A stretch of DNA of 64,000 bases from Rhodospirillales bacterium (GCA_028278135.1 JANQEW010000029.1:124001-188000); one strand, 5' to 3'; shown: positions 27,847 to 39,430, counted from the first letter of the stretch. The notes: generated from the letters alone by a model not told the origin. A program made the numbers and translations.

Positions 27847-30800
27847 ATGACTCAACGCTCGGTTACTGCCATAAACGGCTTGTTTGACCCTACGCATGAG
27901 CGTGATTCTTGTGGCGTCGGGTTTGTAGCGCACATCAAGAACCGTAAAAGCCATGACATCATCAGACAAGGCCTACAGATTCTCCTCCGTCTCAATCATC
28001 GTGGTGCTGTTGGCGCGGACTCTCTAGCCTCGGACGGCTGTGGCATTCTACTGCAGACCCCAGACCGCTTTCTTCGTGTTGAAACAGAAAAACACGGCAT
28101 TACCCTCCCTCCGGAGGGGTATTACGCCTGTGGGATGGTGTTCTTACCACGTGACAGCACCTTACGGGCCTTATGCGAAACGACCCTGACGCGCCTGATT
28201 CAAGAAGAAGGACAGTACATGCTAGGCTGGCGAGATGTGCCGGTTAACAGCGCCTGTTTAGGGGAAAGTGTTAGATCAATGGAGCCTGTCATTCGCCAAG
28301 TTTTTGTCCGGCGTCATACCAGTTGTACAGACAGGGACGCTTTTGAGAGAAAGCTCTTTGTGCTTCGCAAGCAGGCCTTCAATCAAGTCAGGATGGAAAT
28401 CGGAGACGCTGCGCGTGCCTTTCATCTCCCATCGCTGTCATCACGGACCCTGGTATATAAAGGTATGATCATGGCTTCCCGCATGGCAGAGTACTTTGCA
28501 GATCTGAATAATCCACACTTAGAATCCGCTCTTGCCCTGGTCCACCAGAGATTTTCTACTAATACATTGCCTTCATGGGATTTAGCACAACCTTTTAGAT
28601 ATTTATGCCATAATGGGGAGATTAACACACTTCGCGGTAACATAAACTGGATGGCCGCTCGGCGCCAATCCATGCGGTCGACTCTTCTAAAAAATGACCT
28701 TCCCAAGTTATGGCCCTTATTAGCTGAAGGAAAATCAGATTCTGCTACTTTTGATCATGCTTTAGAACTCCTCGTGAATGGCGGCTACACGCTCGCTCAT
28801 GCGATGATGATGATGATCCCTGAAGCCTGGGCTGATCATCCCTTGATGAGCGACGATCTACGGGCCTTCTACGAATTCCATGCGGCCTTAATGGAACCAT
28901 GGGATGGGCCAGCGGCCGTGGCATTTACTGACGGCCGTCAGATTGGTGCAACGCTCGATCGCAATGGCCTCCGTCCAGCCCGCTATATCATTACAGATGA
29001 TGATCATGTGGTTCTCAGTTCAGAGGTCGGTGTGTTGAATATCCCGGAGTCCCGCATCCTGAAAAAATGGCGCCTACAACCGGGAAAGATGTTTCTGATT
29101 GATCTGGAAGAGGGTCGTATTATCGACGATAGCGAGCTGAAAAGCCAGCTAGCTGCAGCCAAGCCCTATCAGAAGTGGCTTGATGACACACAAATACGAC
29201 TCGAATCATTACCAGCAGAAGTGCCACCTATGGCACCAGATTCGCCCACCCTCTTAGGCCGCCAGCAAGCGTTTGGCTACAGTCAGGAAAACATCAAATA
29301 TTTTCTGATTCCCATGGCTGTGAGTGGTCAGGATCCGGTTGGCTCCATGGGACGGGATATTCCACCAGCGGTCCTGTCTCACAGGAGCAAAAGACTTTTC
29401 GATTACTTTTACCAGACTTTTGCTCAGGTCACAAATCCACCGATTGATCCTATCCGCGAGGAGCTCGTGATGTCGCTTGTGTCGCTCATCGGGCCACGTC
29501 CTAATCTTTTGGGTCTGGAAGAGGGGGGAAGACACCGACGGCTGGAAGTAAGGGCACCAGTGCTCACGAACGCTGACATGGAAAAAATCCGTCGCATCGA
29601 GAGTCATGTGGACTCGGCTTTTCGTACCTCTACCCTCAGTTTTTGTTGGACAGCCAGCACGGGGGCAGCTGGACTACAATCAGCATTAGATAGACTATGT
29701 GAAGAAGCAGAGCTAAGGGTGAAAAGCGGTGGTTACAGTATTCTTATTCTCTCTGATCGCCTGATAGATGCAGATAATGTGCCTATACCTTCACTGCTAG
29801 CAACTTCCGCTGTTCACCACCACTTGATTCGTCATGGTCTGCGCACAGAGGTAGGGCTCATAGTGGAAACTGGTGAGGCATATCGCCTGCACGACTTCTG
29901 CTGTCTTGCCGGTTACGGAGCGGAAGCGATTAATCCCTACTTGGCACTTGAGACCTTGCAGGCACGACGCCAAGAGCTAGGGTCCAAGGCGGAATCTTGT
30001 TATATCAATGCCGTCAACAAGGGCCTTCTTAAGGTAATGTCAAAGATGGGGATTTCCACCTATCAGTCCTATTGTGGTGCCCAGATTTTTGATGCCGTCG
30101 GTCTGTCGTACAACTTCGTCGAGCGTTATTTTACAGGGACTCATTCTGTCCTTGGCGGCATTGGTCTCGACGAGATAGCCGAGGAGACTATTGTTCCTCA
30201 TCGTGCTGCTTTCTCGACTGATTCTTTGAGAAGAGGTGTGCTGGATGTCGGTGGTGAGCTGTCTTACCGTGAAACGGGTGAACAGCATGCCTGGACACCA
30301 CAGAGTATCGCCCTCTTACAGCGGGCCGTGCGTACAAGCGACCGGACTCTTTTCCGTCAATTCAACCGCTTGATGGATGATCAATCGCAAACTCCATATA
30401 ATATTAGAGGATTATTTAAATTTAAAAAAAATCAACCATCAATTCCTCTGTCAGAGGTAGAATCCGTTGAGTCCATTGCCAAACGCTTTGCCACTGGCGC
30501 TATCTCATTCGGTGCTATCTCTTGGGAAGCACATACAACCGTAGCCATTGCCATGAATCGGCTAGGAGGCAAGTCCAATACAGGCGAAGGCGGTGAGGAG
30601 GCCAGTCGTTACGAACCCTTACCCAACGGGGATTCACTCCGCTCAGCCGTGAAACAGGTGGCTTCAGGCAGATTTGGTGTCACGACAGAATATTTAGTCA
30701 ATGCCGCGGATATTCAGATTAAGATGGCACAAGGCGCTAAGCCCGGTGAGGGCGGCCAGTTACCTGGTCATAAGGTGGACGTGTGGATAGCCCGTGTCCG

Positions 30801-32439
30801 TCATTCCACCCCGGGTGTTGGATTAATCTCACCACCACCACATCACGACATCTACTCCATAGAAGATCTCGCGCAGCTTATTCATGACTTGAAAAATGTT
30901 AACCCCACAGCGCGTATCTCAGTGAAGCTAGTCTCAGAAGTTGGTGTTGGCACTGTGGCAGCGGGTGTCGCCAAAGCCCGTGCTGATCATATTGTCATCT
31001 CAGGCCATGACGGCGGCACAGGAGCAAGCCCGTTAACGTCAATATATAGCGCTGGTAGCCCGTGGGAAATCGGCCTGGCTGAGACACATCAGACCTTAAT
31101 GGCCACCCGCCTGCGTGGCAGAGTCAATGTTCAAGTCGATGGGGGTCTCCGGACTGCCCGTGATGTTGTCATTGGAGCTCTTTTGGGGGCAGACGAGTTT
31201 GGCATTGCCACAGCGACATTGATTGCTACAGGTTGTCTCATGATGCGTAAGTGTCATCTCAACACATGTCCGGTCGGTATAGCGACTCAGAATCCTGTTT
31301 TGCGCCAACGTTTTTCTGGCAAGCCCGAGTATATTACGAACTATTTCACGTTTCTTGCAGAGGAAATGCGTGAATTGATGGCTGACCTTGGATTTCGCAC
31401 CGTTGAAGAGATGGTTGGCCGCACAGATTTTCTTGAAAAACGGGAATTCTTTCCACCCTGGAAGGGTAATGGTCTAGATCTCACACGCCTACTGGCACCG
31501 TCGCGACAGGTCATTGGTTATAGCCGGGAAATCCAGGACCACGGCTTAGAAAAGGCCCTGGATCGCTCTTTGATCCGCAAGGCCAAGATGGCACTCGATT
31601 CCGGTGTACCTATTACCTTATCGATGCCCATTCGTAATACCTACCGCACGGTCGGCGCGATGCTCTCTGGCGTTATCGCACGACGCCGTGGGCACAAAGG
31701 TCTCCCGGACAATACTATCCGTCTCAAGTTCACCGGCACTGCTGGACAAAGTTTTGGCGCTTTTTTAGCCCACGGGGTCACATTAGAATTGACTGGTGAT
31801 GCTAATGATTATGTCGGGAAGGGGCTGTCTGGTGGACGAATCATCATTACTCCATCAGCGAAAACATCGCGGCTGTCTGAAGACAACATTATTGTCGGGA
31901 ACACTGTACTGTACGGAGCGGTTGCTGGGGAATGTTACTTCCGTGGCGTGGCTGGAGAGAGATTTGCGGTTCGCAATTCTGGGGCTATCGCTGTCGTCGA
32001 AGGGTGTGGTGACCACGGTTGTGAATATATGACAGGTGGTACCGTAGTGATTCTTGGCTATACCGGACGGAACTTTGCTGCTGGCATGAGCGGTGGCATT
32101 GCCTACGTGCTTGATGGCGACGGGAGCTTTAGTCGTCGCTGTAACCTGGCTATGGTTGATCTAGAATCGATTAAGGAGGAAGACTCCGAGAGAGCAGAAC
32201 TGAGATATCAACGTGATCAGGCTTTAGGAGATGACATCCTGGATGACATGAGCCGGTTTGATGCCCTACGTCTTCAAATACTGCTTGAGAGGCATCATCG
32301 CTTTACCGGGAGTTCACTCGCAAGAACAATTTTAGATCGTTGGGACACCTTCTTGCCTCTGTTTATAAAAGTTATGCCGGTTGAATATAGAAAAGCATTG
32401 CTCTTATTAAAAGATTTTGCACGCAATAATCATCACTAA
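27847..32439 (+). CDS. gltB: Glutamate synthase (NADPH) large subunit
   Basis: The alpha subunit of glutamate synthase, about 1530 residues. After removal of a short propeptide the catalytic cysteine becomes residue 1, seen in [12 protein letters not shown]. The glutaminase domain is followed by the central domain, the FMN-binding synthase domain ([35 protein letters not shown]), the [3Fe-4S] cysteines in [15 protein letters not shown], and the C-terminal beta-helix. ATG 27847 lies 11 bases after AGGAGG; the ATG at 27826 precedes that site. gltD follows after 81 bases. Confidence 0.97.
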   Translation: MTQRSVTAINGLFDPTHERDSCGVGFVAHIKNRKSHDIIRQGLQILLRLNHRGAVGADSLASDGCGILLQTPDRFLRVETEKHGITLPPEGYYACGMVFLPRDSTLRALCETTLTRLIQEEGQYMLGWRDVPVNSACLGESVRSMEPVIRQVFVRRHTSCTDRDAFERKLFVLRKQAFNQVRMEIGDAARAFHLPSLSSRTLVYKGMIMASRMAEYFADLNNPHLESALALVHQRFSTNTLPSWDLAQPFRYLCHNGEINTLRGNINWMAARRQSMRSTLLKNDLPKLWPLLAEGKSDSATFDHALELLVNGGYTLAHAMMMMIPEAWADHPLMSDDLRAFYEFHAALMEPWDGPAAVAFTDGRQIGATLDRNGLRPARYIITDDDHVVLSSEVGVLNIPESRILKKWRLQPGKMFLIDLEEGRIIDDSELKSQLAAAKPYQKWLDDTQIRLESLPAEVPPMAPDSPTLLGRQQAFGYSQENIKYFLIPMAVSGQDPVGSMGRDIPPAVLSHRSKRLFDYFYQTFAQVTNPPIDPIREELVMSLVSLIGPRPNLLGLEEGGRHRRLEVRAPVLTNADMEKIRRIESHVDSAFRTSTLSFCWTASTGAAGLQSALDRLCEEAELRVKSGGYSILILSDRLIDADNVPIPSLLATSAVHHHLIRHGLRTEVGLIVETGEAYRLHDFCCLAGYGAEAINPYLALETLQARRQELGSKAESCYINAVNKGLLKVMSKMGISTYQSYCGAQIFDAVGLSYNFVERYFTGTHSVLGGIGLDEIAEETIVPHRAAFSTDSLRRGVLDVGGELSYRETGEQHAWTPQSIALLQRAVRTSDRTLFRQFNRLMDDQSQTPYNIRGLFKFKKNQPSIPLSEVESVESIAKRFATGAISFGAISWEAHTTVAIAMNRLGGKSNTGEGGEEASRYEPLPNGDSLRSAVKQVASGRFGVTTEYLVNAADIQIKMAQGAKPGEGGQLPGHKVDVWIARVRHSTPGVGLISPPPHHDIYSIEDLAQLIHDLKNVNPTARISVKLVSEVGVGTVAAGVAKARADHIVISGHDGGTGASPLTSIYSAGSPWEIGLAETHQTLMATRLRGRVNVQVDGGLRTARDVVIGALLGADEFGIATATLIATGCLMMRKCHLNTCPVGIATQNPVLRQRFSGKPEYITNYFTFLAEEMRELMADLGFRTVEEMVGRTDFLEKREFFPPWKGNGLDLTRLLAPSRQVIGYSREIQDHGLEKALDRSLIRKAKMALDSGVPITLSMPIRNTYRTVGAMLSGVIARRRGHKGLPDNTIRLKFTGTAGQSFGAFLAHGVTLELTGDANDYVGKGLSGGRIIITPSAKTSRLSEDNIIVGNTVLYGAVAGECYFRGVAGERFAVRNSGAIAVVEGCGDHGCEYMTGGTVVILGYTGRNFAAGMSGGIAYVLDGDGSFSRRCNLAMVDLESIKEEDSERAELRYQRDQALGDDILDDMSRFDALRLQILLERHHRFTGSSLARTILDRWDTFLPLFIKVMPVEYRKALLLLKDFARNNHH

Positions 32440-32520
32440 ACTCAGTACAGCTTATCAGAGGATAGCGTGTGCAGACGCAGCGATGGACCTGTACGACTGA
32501 CTGGAGCCAGGGAGCGAAAG

Positions 32521-33942
32521 ATGGGAAAGCCGACGGGATTTCTCGAAATTGCACGCAAAGATAGAACTTATACAGAAGTTTCACAAAGAGTGACTCACTT
32601 TAAAGAGTTCATTCTATCCCTTTCTGATCCGGAACTCAGTGCACAAGGTGCACGATGCATGGATTGCGGCATTCCATTCTGCCATACTGGTTGTCCTGTT
32701 AGCAACGTCATTCCAGACTTTAACGATCTTGTCTACCAAGAGCAATGGCAGCAAGCCTTGGCGACGCTACATGCTACCAATAATTTTCCAGAGGTCACAG
32801 GACGCATATGCCCGGCCCCATGCGAGATGGCTTGTATCTTGAACCTTATTGATCAGCCGGTGACCATTCGCACTATCGAAGGAGCTCTTGCAGACCGTGG
32901 CTGGGCGGAGGGCTGGATTATGCCGCAGATTCCCCCGCACCGTACCGGCAAACGGGTAGCAATCGTTGGCTCTGGTCCTACAGGCCTGGCTTGTGCCCAA
33001 CAGCTTGCCCGTGCTGGACATACTGTCGTGGTCTTCGAGAAGCGTTCGCGCATTGGAGGTCTGCTCCGGTATGGCATACCAGACTTTAAGCTTGATAAGT
33101 CTCTCATTGACCGTCGTATTTCTCAGATGAGGGCTGAAGGGGTGGAATTTCTTCCCAACAGTCACATCGGTGCCACTGTCCCTGTGCAACATTTACTCCA
33201 TTGCTATGATGCTATCGTGCTGGCGGGCGGTGCTGAGCAACCGCGTGATTTATCCCTCCCAGGGCGAGACCTAGATGGTATTCACTTTGCCATGGACTTT
33301 TTGAGTCAGCAGAACTTGGTTGTGTCTCACACAATAAATCATACAACCATTAATGGATTCGGTAAACATGTGATAGTAGTTGGCGGCGGAGACACAGGTG
33401 CGGACTGTGTGGGCACAGCAGTGCGGCAGTCGGCCGCATCCGTTACTCAGATTGAAATTCTTCCGCAACCACCAGCAAAAGAAGATAAGATTAGGACGTG
33501 GCCCGGTTGGCCTCATAGACTCTGGACCTCTACCTCACATGAAGAAGGTTGCCGCCGCGAGTGGTGTGTGGTGGCAAAGGGGTTTATTGGCACAGGCGGG
33601 ACAGTGCAGGGCCTTGCTTGTACCCGCGCGACGTGGGTAGACGGAAGTATGACAGAAGTCTTAGGATCGGACTTTGTGTTCCCAGCTGAATTAGTGCTGC
33701 TGGCCACTGGTTTTGTCCATCCAGTGTATGAAGGTATGCTGGCCGATTTTGGTGTGGCCTTAGATGCACGCGGTAACGTGCAAGCTGATTCTGTGGCTTA
33801 CCAGACATCGATTCCAAAAGTATTCACTGCCGGCGACATGCGCCGCGGCCCGTCTCTAGTGGTGTGGGCTATTCGCGAAGGTCGGCAATGTGCGAACGCT
33901 GTGAATACATTCTTAGCCGGAGATACCATGTTGCCACGCTAA
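32521..33942 (+). CDS. gltD: Glutamate synthase (NADPH) small subunit
   Basis: The beta subunit, 473 residues, which passes electrons from NADPH through FAD and [4Fe-4S] clusters to GltB. Cluster cysteines are in [17 protein letters not shown] and [14 protein letters not shown]. The FAD fold [14 protein letters not shown] and the NADPH fold [13 protein letters not shown] follow, and the end [18 protein letters not shown] is typical. The frame is open upstream to 32467, but ATG 32521, after a GGGAG site, gives the normal [15 protein letters not shown] start. It forms an operon with gltB. Confidence 0.96.
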   Translation: MGKPTGFLEIARKDRTYTEVSQRVTHFKEFILSLSDPELSAQGARCMDCGIPFCHTGCPVSNVIPDFNDLVYQEQWQQALATLHATNNFPEVTGRICPAPCEMACILNLIDQPVTIRTIEGALADRGWAEGWIMPQIPPHRTGKRVAIVGSGPTGLACAQQLARAGHTVVVFEKRSRIGGLLRYGIPDFKLDKSLIDRRISQMRAEGVEFLPNSHIGATVPVQHLLHCYDAIVLAGGAEQPRDLSLPGRDLDGIHFAMDFLSQQNLVVSHTINHTTINGFGKHVIVVGGGDTGADCVGTAVRQSAASVTQIEILPQPPAKEDKIRTWPGWPHRLWTSTSHEEGCRREWCVVAKGFIGTGGTVQGLACTRATWVDGSMTEVLGSDFVFPAELVLLATGFVHPVYEGMLADFGVALDARGNVQADSVAYQTSIPKVFTAGDMRRGPSLVVWAIREGRQCANAVNTFLAGDTMLPR

Positions 33943-33965
33943 GCGAGCCACGTTACAATAGGCGG

Positions 33966-34364
33966 GGTGTCAGAGGGTTAGATGATCGCTCTCCAGACAG
34001 ACAGAGAAGGGAGAGAGGAAAGTCCGGGCTCCACGGAAGTACGGTGCCGGGTAACACCCGGCGGAGGTGACTCCAGGGAAAGTGCCACAGAAAAGAAACT
34101 GCCGGACGGACAGAGGATGCTGTTGTCGGTAAGGGTGAAAAGGTGCGGCAAGAGCGCACCGCGCCTTCGGCAACGAGGGTGGCAGGGTAAACCCCACCGG
34201 GAGCAAGACCAAATAGAGGCGGCGTGTCTTTATGACAGACAGACTTTCGTGTTGCCGTCTGGGTCGGTCGCGTGAGGCGTTCGGTAACGGACGTCCTAGA
34301 GGAATGGTCATCACCAGCCATTAAAGAGCTGGAACAGAACCCGGCTTACAAGCCCTCTGGTACC
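33966..34364 (+). ncRNA. rnpB: RNase P RNA, bacterial type A
   Basis: Catalytic RNA that trims tRNA 5' leaders. The conserved core is plain: GAGGAAAGTCCGGGCTCC near the 5' end, AGGGTGAAAAGGTGCGG, the GGCAGGGTAAACCCC and GGGAGCAAGACCAAATAG blocks, AGAGGAATGGT, and the 3' ACAGAACCCGGCTTACA. The P1 stem pairs CAGAGGG (33971-33977) with CCCTCTG (34353-34359). The ends are estimates from this pairing. It starts about 20 bases after the gltD stop. Open frames on both strands here are by-products of the RNA sequence. Confidence 0.96.
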
Positions 34365-34416
34365 CATATCCAGTGACTTATGCCTTCCTTCATATCTCTT
34401 AACGAGGACGGTAAGG

Positions 34417-36717
34417 ATGGCGTTTACAGCCCTCAAGATCAATGTCCGCACACGTCTGTCACTCAGCTTCTTTTCAGCTATCGCCTTGACAGGGATAGCT
34501 TGTCTTATTGCTTCTCTATCGCTCTATAAACTCCGTACCACCCTTGATCTCATCATCGGCCAACACCTTCCGATCATTATTGCGGCTTACGAGTTGATAC
34601 AGCGGAGCGAGGCAACAGTGGCAAATACCCATAACCTCGCAGTCGCCAGCACCAGGGGACAACGGCAGACTGTCTATTATCGTACCCATGATCAGTTCGC
34701 TCATGCAGGTGAGTTGGTGGCACGTCTCAAGGACATCGCTGCACTGCAGAGTACCCTACCTCTTGCGCGTATTGCGGAGGCACACGCCTACTTGAGCGCT
34801 ACTTTTGAGAAATTGAATACTGCTGTGGAACAGCATATGCAACAGCACCAGCCTCAAGCGGTTCTATTACAAGAATTCATCCACAAACGCCATGATCTGT
34901 CTCAAGAATTCGATTCATCTGCCGCGGAGTATACCCAAGCGCCAAACCAGGCAATTGCCATTAACACCGTCTTTTGCTTGGCGCTCGATGTCCTAGTCAC
35001 TCGGGTGATGTCATTCAAGCGGCATGATATGGAAGCGCATGCAGATATTGCCAGTCTGGCCGCTGTCTTACGTCACCTGCGACCCGCTCATAAAAGTTTG
35101 GTTATAGCTCTTGATCGTCTCATCAGTCAGGACAATGAGAATCTTTACTGTGAGAGACAGATAAGCAAAAAAATCGATAGCCTGCTTTTACTCTATTCAC
35201 AACGCTCCGGTCGTCTTATCGCAGCGCTTAACGAGCTCATCATCTACAGTCGTGCCGCAATTAATCTTTATAGTAAATACAGTGACTATATTCTTCGAAT
35301 AGAAGGAGTATTGCTTGTAAGTAATTTAGTTTTCGCTATGATCGCGACTACTCTATTGGTTGCACGGCTTTCCCATAGCATCGGGCATCGCTTATCGCAT
35401 CTCTCTCAAGCTGTAGAAGTTGCCGCCACTGGTAAGGAAGTTAAAATTGACAGTCATGGGGGCGATGAGATCGCTAACATTGCACGTGCAGTCGAAGGGT
35501 TGATTACAATGCGTCGACAGGCAGAAGAATCGCTAAGAGTAGCAAAAGATGCAGCGGATAATGCAAATATGGCAAAAACGCGGCTTTTAGCTTCTGCCAG
35601 TCATGACCTGCGTCAGCCCTTACAAGCTCTGGGGTTGTTTGTCACAGCTCTTCTCGATTTTCATCTGACAGCGGAAACACGTACCATCGCAGAAAAGATT
35701 TCACTTTCAGTGACAACGCTGCGAGAGTTATTAGACGCCTTGCTCGACATTTCCAAGCTGGATTCTGGCGTAGTTGTCCCTAATCGGACCGCCATTCCCC
35801 TCGCGAGCCTCATCGATCGCCTCGTACCAGAATTTCAGCCGGTGGCAACCGCTAAAAATTTGCGTTTCCTTGTGGGTTCTTGTCGAGGCTATGTAATTTC
35901 GGACCCAGTCTTGCTGGATCGGATGCTACGGAACCTCCTCGCCAACGCCATACGATATACAAATATGGGAGGTGTTCTTATCGGTTGTCGCCATCGTGGC
36001 AGGTATATTCGTGTTGAGATCTGGGACAGCGGTCCTGGCATTTCACCTGAACAGAGAAGAGAAATCTTCCGTGAATTTCATCGCGTGAATCATTCCAGCG
36101 AGAATGCTGGCGTCGGACTTGGGCTGGCTATTGTTGATCGCACCGCCCGTTTATTGGGGCATCGCATCCTTGTGGAATCCCGCCTAGGCCGTGGCTCAAT
36201 GTTTGCCGTTGAGGTGGAAGCCGCAACGGCTCTAGAAGTCGCCCAAAAAGTGAGAAACGGGATCAGACTAGCTACTGCTTCCTCTAGCGAGAAACAAGGC
36301 CCATCCGCACCCTCCGTCCTAAGCGGACGGGCAATAGTGGTCATAGATACTGACCCCCTCATTCGGCAGAGTTTGCAACTCTTGCTAAAGGGCTGGGGGT
36401 GTACGGTCGTGACGGCAGACTCTGGTGACACAGCTGTTGTCGAACTCTCCAGATACGAAGTGGTCCCGGAGGCCATTATCGCTGACTATTGGCTCGGCAA
36501 TGGCGAAACTGGTAACAGGGCTATTGCTACACTCCGTGAAGCAGTAGACAGGCCCCTCCCGGCTCTGCTGACTCTCGCTGAAGAACTCTCAGCTCCAAAT
36601 GGCCTGCTGCATAAAGCCCAAACCCATGGCCTACCAGTCCTGCGCAAGCCCGTGACTTCCAAGCAGTTGCTTGCTTTTCTTGAAAAAGCCTTCACTGGTC
36701 AAAAGACAACAGACTGA
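34417..36717 (+). CDS. Hybrid sensor histidine kinase
   Basis: A 766-residue membrane sensor. Two membrane segments (about residues 15-40 and 300-320) enclose a helical periplasmic sensor domain; a HAMP domain follows near 325-375. The HisKA H box is SHDLRQPLQALGLF, the N box RNLLANAIRYT, and G boxes DSGPGI and GVGLGLAI. The C-terminal receiver has the phospho-acceptor in IIADYWLGNGE, Thr in ALLTLAEE and Lys in LRKPV, but the N-terminal acidic pair reads VIDTDPLIR, with Thr in place of the second Asp. The RQPLQAL H box is typical of NahK-like kinases. No separate response regulator is adjacent. Confidence 0.9.
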   Translation: MAFTALKINVRTRLSLSFFSAIALTGIACLIASLSLYKLRTTLDLIIGQHLPIIIAAYELIQRSEATVANTHNLAVASTRGQRQTVYYRTHDQFAHAGELVARLKDIAALQSTLPLARIAEAHAYLSATFEKLNTAVEQHMQQHQPQAVLLQEFIHKRHDLSQEFDSSAAEYTQAPNQAIAINTVFCLALDVLVTRVMSFKRHDMEAHADIASLAAVLRHLRPAHKSLVIALDRLISQDNENLYCERQISKKIDSLLLLYSQRSGRLIAALNELIIYSRAAINLYSKYSDYILRIEGVLLVSNLVFAMIATTLLVARLSHSIGHRLSHLSQAVEVAATGKEVKIDSHGGDEIANIARAVEGLITMRRQAEESLRVAKDAADNANMAKTRLLASASHDLRQPLQALGLFVTALLDFHLTAETRTIAEKISLSVTTLRELLDALLDISKLDSGVVVPNRTAIPLASLIDRLVPEFQPVATAKNLRFLVGSCRGYVISDPVLLDRMLRNLLANAIRYTNMGGVLIGCRHRGRYIRVEIWDSGPGISPEQRREIFREFHRVNHSSENAGVGLGLAIVDRTARLLGHRILVESRLGRGSMFAVEVEAATALEVAQKVRNGIRLATASSSEKQGPSAPSVLSGRAIVVIDTDPLIRQSLQLLLKGWGCTVVTADSGDTAVVELSRYEVVPEAIIADYWLGNGETGNRAIATLREAVDRPLPALLTLAEELSAPNGLLHKAQTHGLPVLRKPVTSKQLLAFLEKAFTGQKTTD

Positions 36718-36731
36718 AAGACCACAGACTG
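36702..36731. repeat. 15-bp tandem duplication across the kinase stop codon
   Basis: AAAGACAACAGACTG (36702-36716) is followed directly by AAAGACCACAGACTG (36717-36731), one mismatch. The TGA stop at 36715-36717 is formed across the junction. Confidence 0.93.
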
Positions 36732-36894
36732 ATTTTCTCCTTTCTGTTCTCTTGGCCTTGCCATAAGGAAGTTTACAACGCTTGCCTCCTGTCCAGGACA
36801 AGAGAGCGGCCGGAATCCCTCGGGAACTCATCGCCCACTCAGAAAGAACAAAGCCAGTCCATGAGCCTATTACCGTGAGTTTATCAGAGAATCA

Positions 36895-37791
36895 TCAAGC
36901 TACAGGATGTTTCAGCTGCGGATTTGGTATGACAGGCTTCTTGGAATAATCATAGAATCCCTTGTGAGTTTTGCGACCAAGATACCCAAGCTGAACAAGA
37001 CGAATCAAAGTGTGAGGAGCCGAGCAGTACTGTTGCCGGACGTCCTGATAGATGTTCTGAGACATTGCCAGGACGACGTCAAGACCGATGTAATCCGCCA
37101 GACTAAATGGTCCCATAGGCATGCCTGCACCAGTCATCATCGCATGATCAATGGCATCAATGGTTCCCGTGCCGTGTTCTAACAGCCGTATGGCTTCGAG
37201 CATGTAGGGAGTCAGCAGCCGGTTGACGATGAATCCAGTCGTGTCCTGCACTAACACAGGGTCCTTGCCGACCCTGCGGCTGAATTCCATCAGAGTAGTA
37301 ACAGTCTTTGCAGAAGTTTCAAAAGCGTGTATGACCTCAATCAGCCGCATCACAGGAGCTGGATTGAAGAAATGCAAACCAGCGACTCGGCCACGCTCAT
37401 TGCACACAGCCATCATTTCTGTGACTGAAAGCGTTGAGGTATTTGTGGCCAGAATACATTCCTTGGAGACAATTCTTTCTAGCCTCTGAAAGAGGCCTTT
37501 CTTAATAGAAATGTCCTCAACGACAGATTCTATTACAAGATCACATCCGGCGACATCCTGTTCGCTTGAACTAAAGACTATACGACCCAAAATTGCGTCT
37601 TTCGTCTCCGCGCTCATCTTCCCGCGTTCGACAATTTTAGAAAGACTCTTCTCAATATTTTGTCTCACACCTTCTAATAACCCAGGCGTTGCCTTGACAG
37701 CAACGACGTCCAGACCTGCTGTGGCAACCACATGAGCAACGCCGAGCCCCATAGTGCCCGTCCCAATGATACCAACCTTCTTAATTTCCAT
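36895..37791 (-). CDS. 3-hydroxyacyl-CoA (3-hydroxybutyryl-CoA) dehydrogenase
   Basis: NAD-dependent enzyme of 298 residues that oxidises L-3-hydroxyacyl-CoA or, in reverse, reduces acetoacetyl-CoA. The NAD fold is IIGTGTMGLGVAHVVA, the catalytic histidine is in LHFFNPAPVMRLIEVI, and the C-terminal domain shows GFIVNRLLTPYMLEAIRL and the end YLGRKTHKGFYDYS. Frames open upstream to 37857, but ATG 37791 with GGAAGG gives the family start. etfAB, often upstream in alphaproteobacteria, is absent. It may serve fatty acid oxidation with the acyl-CoA dehydrogenase at 16-17 kb; this is inference. Confidence 0.93.
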   Translation of the reverse strand: MEIKKVGIIGTGTMGLGVAHVVATAGLDVVAVKATPGLLEGVRQNIEKSLSKIVERGKMSAETKDAILGRIVFSSSEQDVAGCDLVIESVVEDISIKKGLFQRLERIVSKECILATNTSTLSVTEMMAVCNERGRVAGLHFFNPAPVMRLIEVIHAFETSAKTVTTLMEFSRRVGKDPVLVQDTTGFIVNRLLTPYMLEAIRLLEHGTGTIDAIDHAMMTGAGMPMGPFSLADYIGLDVVLAMSQNIYQDVRQQYCSAPHTLIRLVQLGYLGRKTHKGFYDYSKKPVIPNPQLKHPVA

Positions 37792-38013
37792 AATTACACC
37801 TTCCACCTGCACGTGATATGACACCTGTCTGCCGCCGTCGCACCGGCCTCCATTCAATTGCTACCTTCGATTTATTTCTCCCAGTCATCTTACGAAAGAG
37901 AGAGACCTGAGCCAACATCGATTTTTTGCAATGCTAAAAAATTCCGCACTGACTCCACCCAACTAAAAGGGGCGGTCATGCTTCGCTTCCACCGTCCGGA
38001 AGGGGAAAGGCAA

Positions 38014-38541
38014 ATGATGAGAAAGGTGACACTCACTTGTATCTTCGCAGCCGCCATGGCCGCACCCGAAGCAGCCTGGGCAACAACGACGCAACATCAT
38101 ATCGCCAAACTTAGTACTGATGGTGTCTGGACAGCCTATACCGCCATAGAACAGGGGAACAGAATCTGTTACACCGTCGCACAGCCAACGCGTTCGGAAG
38201 GCAATTACAGCAGACGAGGCGATGTCTATGCCATAGTGACCCACCGCCCCAGCAGGGGAAGCTACAGCATCGTGAGCATTATGGCCGGCTATCCATACCA
38301 ATCGAACACACAGGTTCATGTAAGCGTTGACACCAGGCAATTCACCATGATCGGGCACGGGGAAACGGCATGGCTCCAAGGGACCGGGGATGCCGACCTT
38401 GTTGCAGCCATGCAAGGCGGTCGTGAGATGGTTGTCATAGGGTACTCTCAACGTGGCACTCGTACGGTAGACACCTTCGAGCTTATGGGATTTACAGCTT
38501 CATATACTCAAATTGACAAAGCATGCCCTGGAGGAAGCTAG
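38014..38541 (+). CDS. Secreted IalB-like protein (invasion-associated locus B family)
   Basis: A 175-residue exported protein. The signal peptide runs to about residue 23, with likely cleavage after AAWA. The mature part matches the IalB family: WTAYTAIEQGNRICYTVAQP, YAIVTHRPSRGSYSIVSI, and the C-terminal ELMGFTASYTQIDKAC, including the two cysteines that could form a disulfide. The family is named for a Bartonella invasion locus but is widespread in free-living alphaproteobacteria, so it is not evidence of virulence. ATG 38014 (or 38017) follows GGAAAGG. Confidence 0.85.
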   Translation: MMRKVTLTCIFAAAMAAPEAAWATTTQHHIAKLSTDGVWTAYTAIEQGNRICYTVAQPTRSEGNYSRRGDVYAIVTHRPSRGSYSIVSIMAGYPYQSNTQVHVSVDTRQFTMIGHGETAWLQGTGDADLVAAMQGGREMVVIGYSQRGTRTVDTFELMGFTASYTQIDKACPGGS

Positions 38542-38663
38542 CTCCGTGAGATTCCCCCTCGTCTCAAAGAGACAAAGAGTCAACGTAAAGAGTAAAGAGT
38601 GAGTCAACGTCAACGTAACAGACCTTTCCCCTCCCTATCTTACACAGGCGTTGTGCACGCACG

Positions 38664-38996
38664 TTACACACGAAAGCTCTCGCCGCAACCACAGCGACCT
38701 TTTTCATTTGGATTTTTGAAGACAAAAGACGCCCCCATGCTGTTCTGTTGGTAATCTAACTCCGTACCGACAAGAAACATCATGGCCATAGGGTCAAGGA
38801 ATATCTTGATTCCATTGTGCTCGACAATCTCTTCATCTGTTTTCTGCTCTGTCACAAGTTCCATCGCATAGGTCAAACCTGAGCAACCACCATTTCTGAC
38901 ACCAATGCGCACGCCGAGTATCGTCTGCGTAGACCGATTCATTAAATCCTTGAGGCGAGACGTGGCGGATTCGGACAGGGTAATCGCATTTGGCAT
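38664..38996 (-). CDS. sufA: A-type Fe-S carrier SufA
   Basis: A 110-residue carrier that accepts Fe-S clusters from the SufBCD scaffold and hands them to clients. The three cluster cysteines are in RNGGCSGLTYAM and GRCGCGESF. It starts at ATG 38996 with GGAGG upstream. It is the last gene of the suf operon. It could equally be called ErpA/IscA; the operon context decides for SufA. Confidence 0.92.
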   Translation of the reverse strand: MPNAITLSESATSRLKDLMNRSTQTILGVRIGVRNGGCSGLTYAMELVTEQKTDEEIVEHNGIKIFLDPMAMMFLVGTELDYQQNSMGASFVFKNPNEKGRCGCGESFRV

Positions 38997-39009
38997 TGCA
39001 CATCCTCCA

Positions 39010-39393
39010 TCAGAATATATCGAACATCTCAAGGGCGCTCTGTGCGACCTCAGACATGCGCTCAGGCGTCCATGGGGGATCCCATACGAGGAAGACATCA
39101 ACTTCTCCGACACCCGGCACAGCTGCCGCCGCACGGGCAACCTGGGCCGGCAACAGGCCGGCGACAGGACAGCTTGGTGTTGTCAAAGTCATCTGAATAT
39201 CAGTCCTACCATCGTCAGCAATGCTGATGGCATAAACAAGTCCTAGGTCATAAATATTCACCGGTATCTCTGGATCAAACACCTTTTGCAAGGCAGCAGT
39301 CACGTCCTCAGCCACCGCAACCTGTGCCCCAGCGGGCAAAGGTACTCCAGCATGAGCTGTTGCAGCCTTTCTCGCGAAATTAGGAGTCAGCAT
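39010..39393 (-). CDS. sufT: SUF-associated DUF59/MIP18 protein (SufT-like)
   Basis: A 127-residue protein with the MIP18 (DUF59) domain: DPEIPVNIYDLGLVYAI, the metal or cluster-binding cysteine in LTTPSCPVAGLL, and the end VFLVWDPPWTPERMSE. Family members take part in maturation of Fe-S proteins. It lies between sufU and sufA, its usual place in alphaproteobacterial suf operons. Confidence 0.9.
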   Translation of the reverse strand: MLTPNFARKAATAHAGVPLPAGAQVAVAEDVTAALQKVFDPEIPVNIYDLGLVYAISIADDGRTDIQMTLTTPSCPVAGLLPAQVARAAAAVPGVGEVDVFLVWDPPWTPERMSEVAQSALEMFDIF

Positions 39394-39430
39394 GGCCTAA
39401 TAGGGTAGAAGCGGCTTTTCATGTGTGCTC

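Noticed and set aside
33953-34321. Open frames on both strands overlapping 33953-34321, including one of 122 codons on the minus strand
   Set aside because: They coincide with the conserved core of RNase P RNA, which fully explains the sequence; no ribosome binding site or protein family fits.
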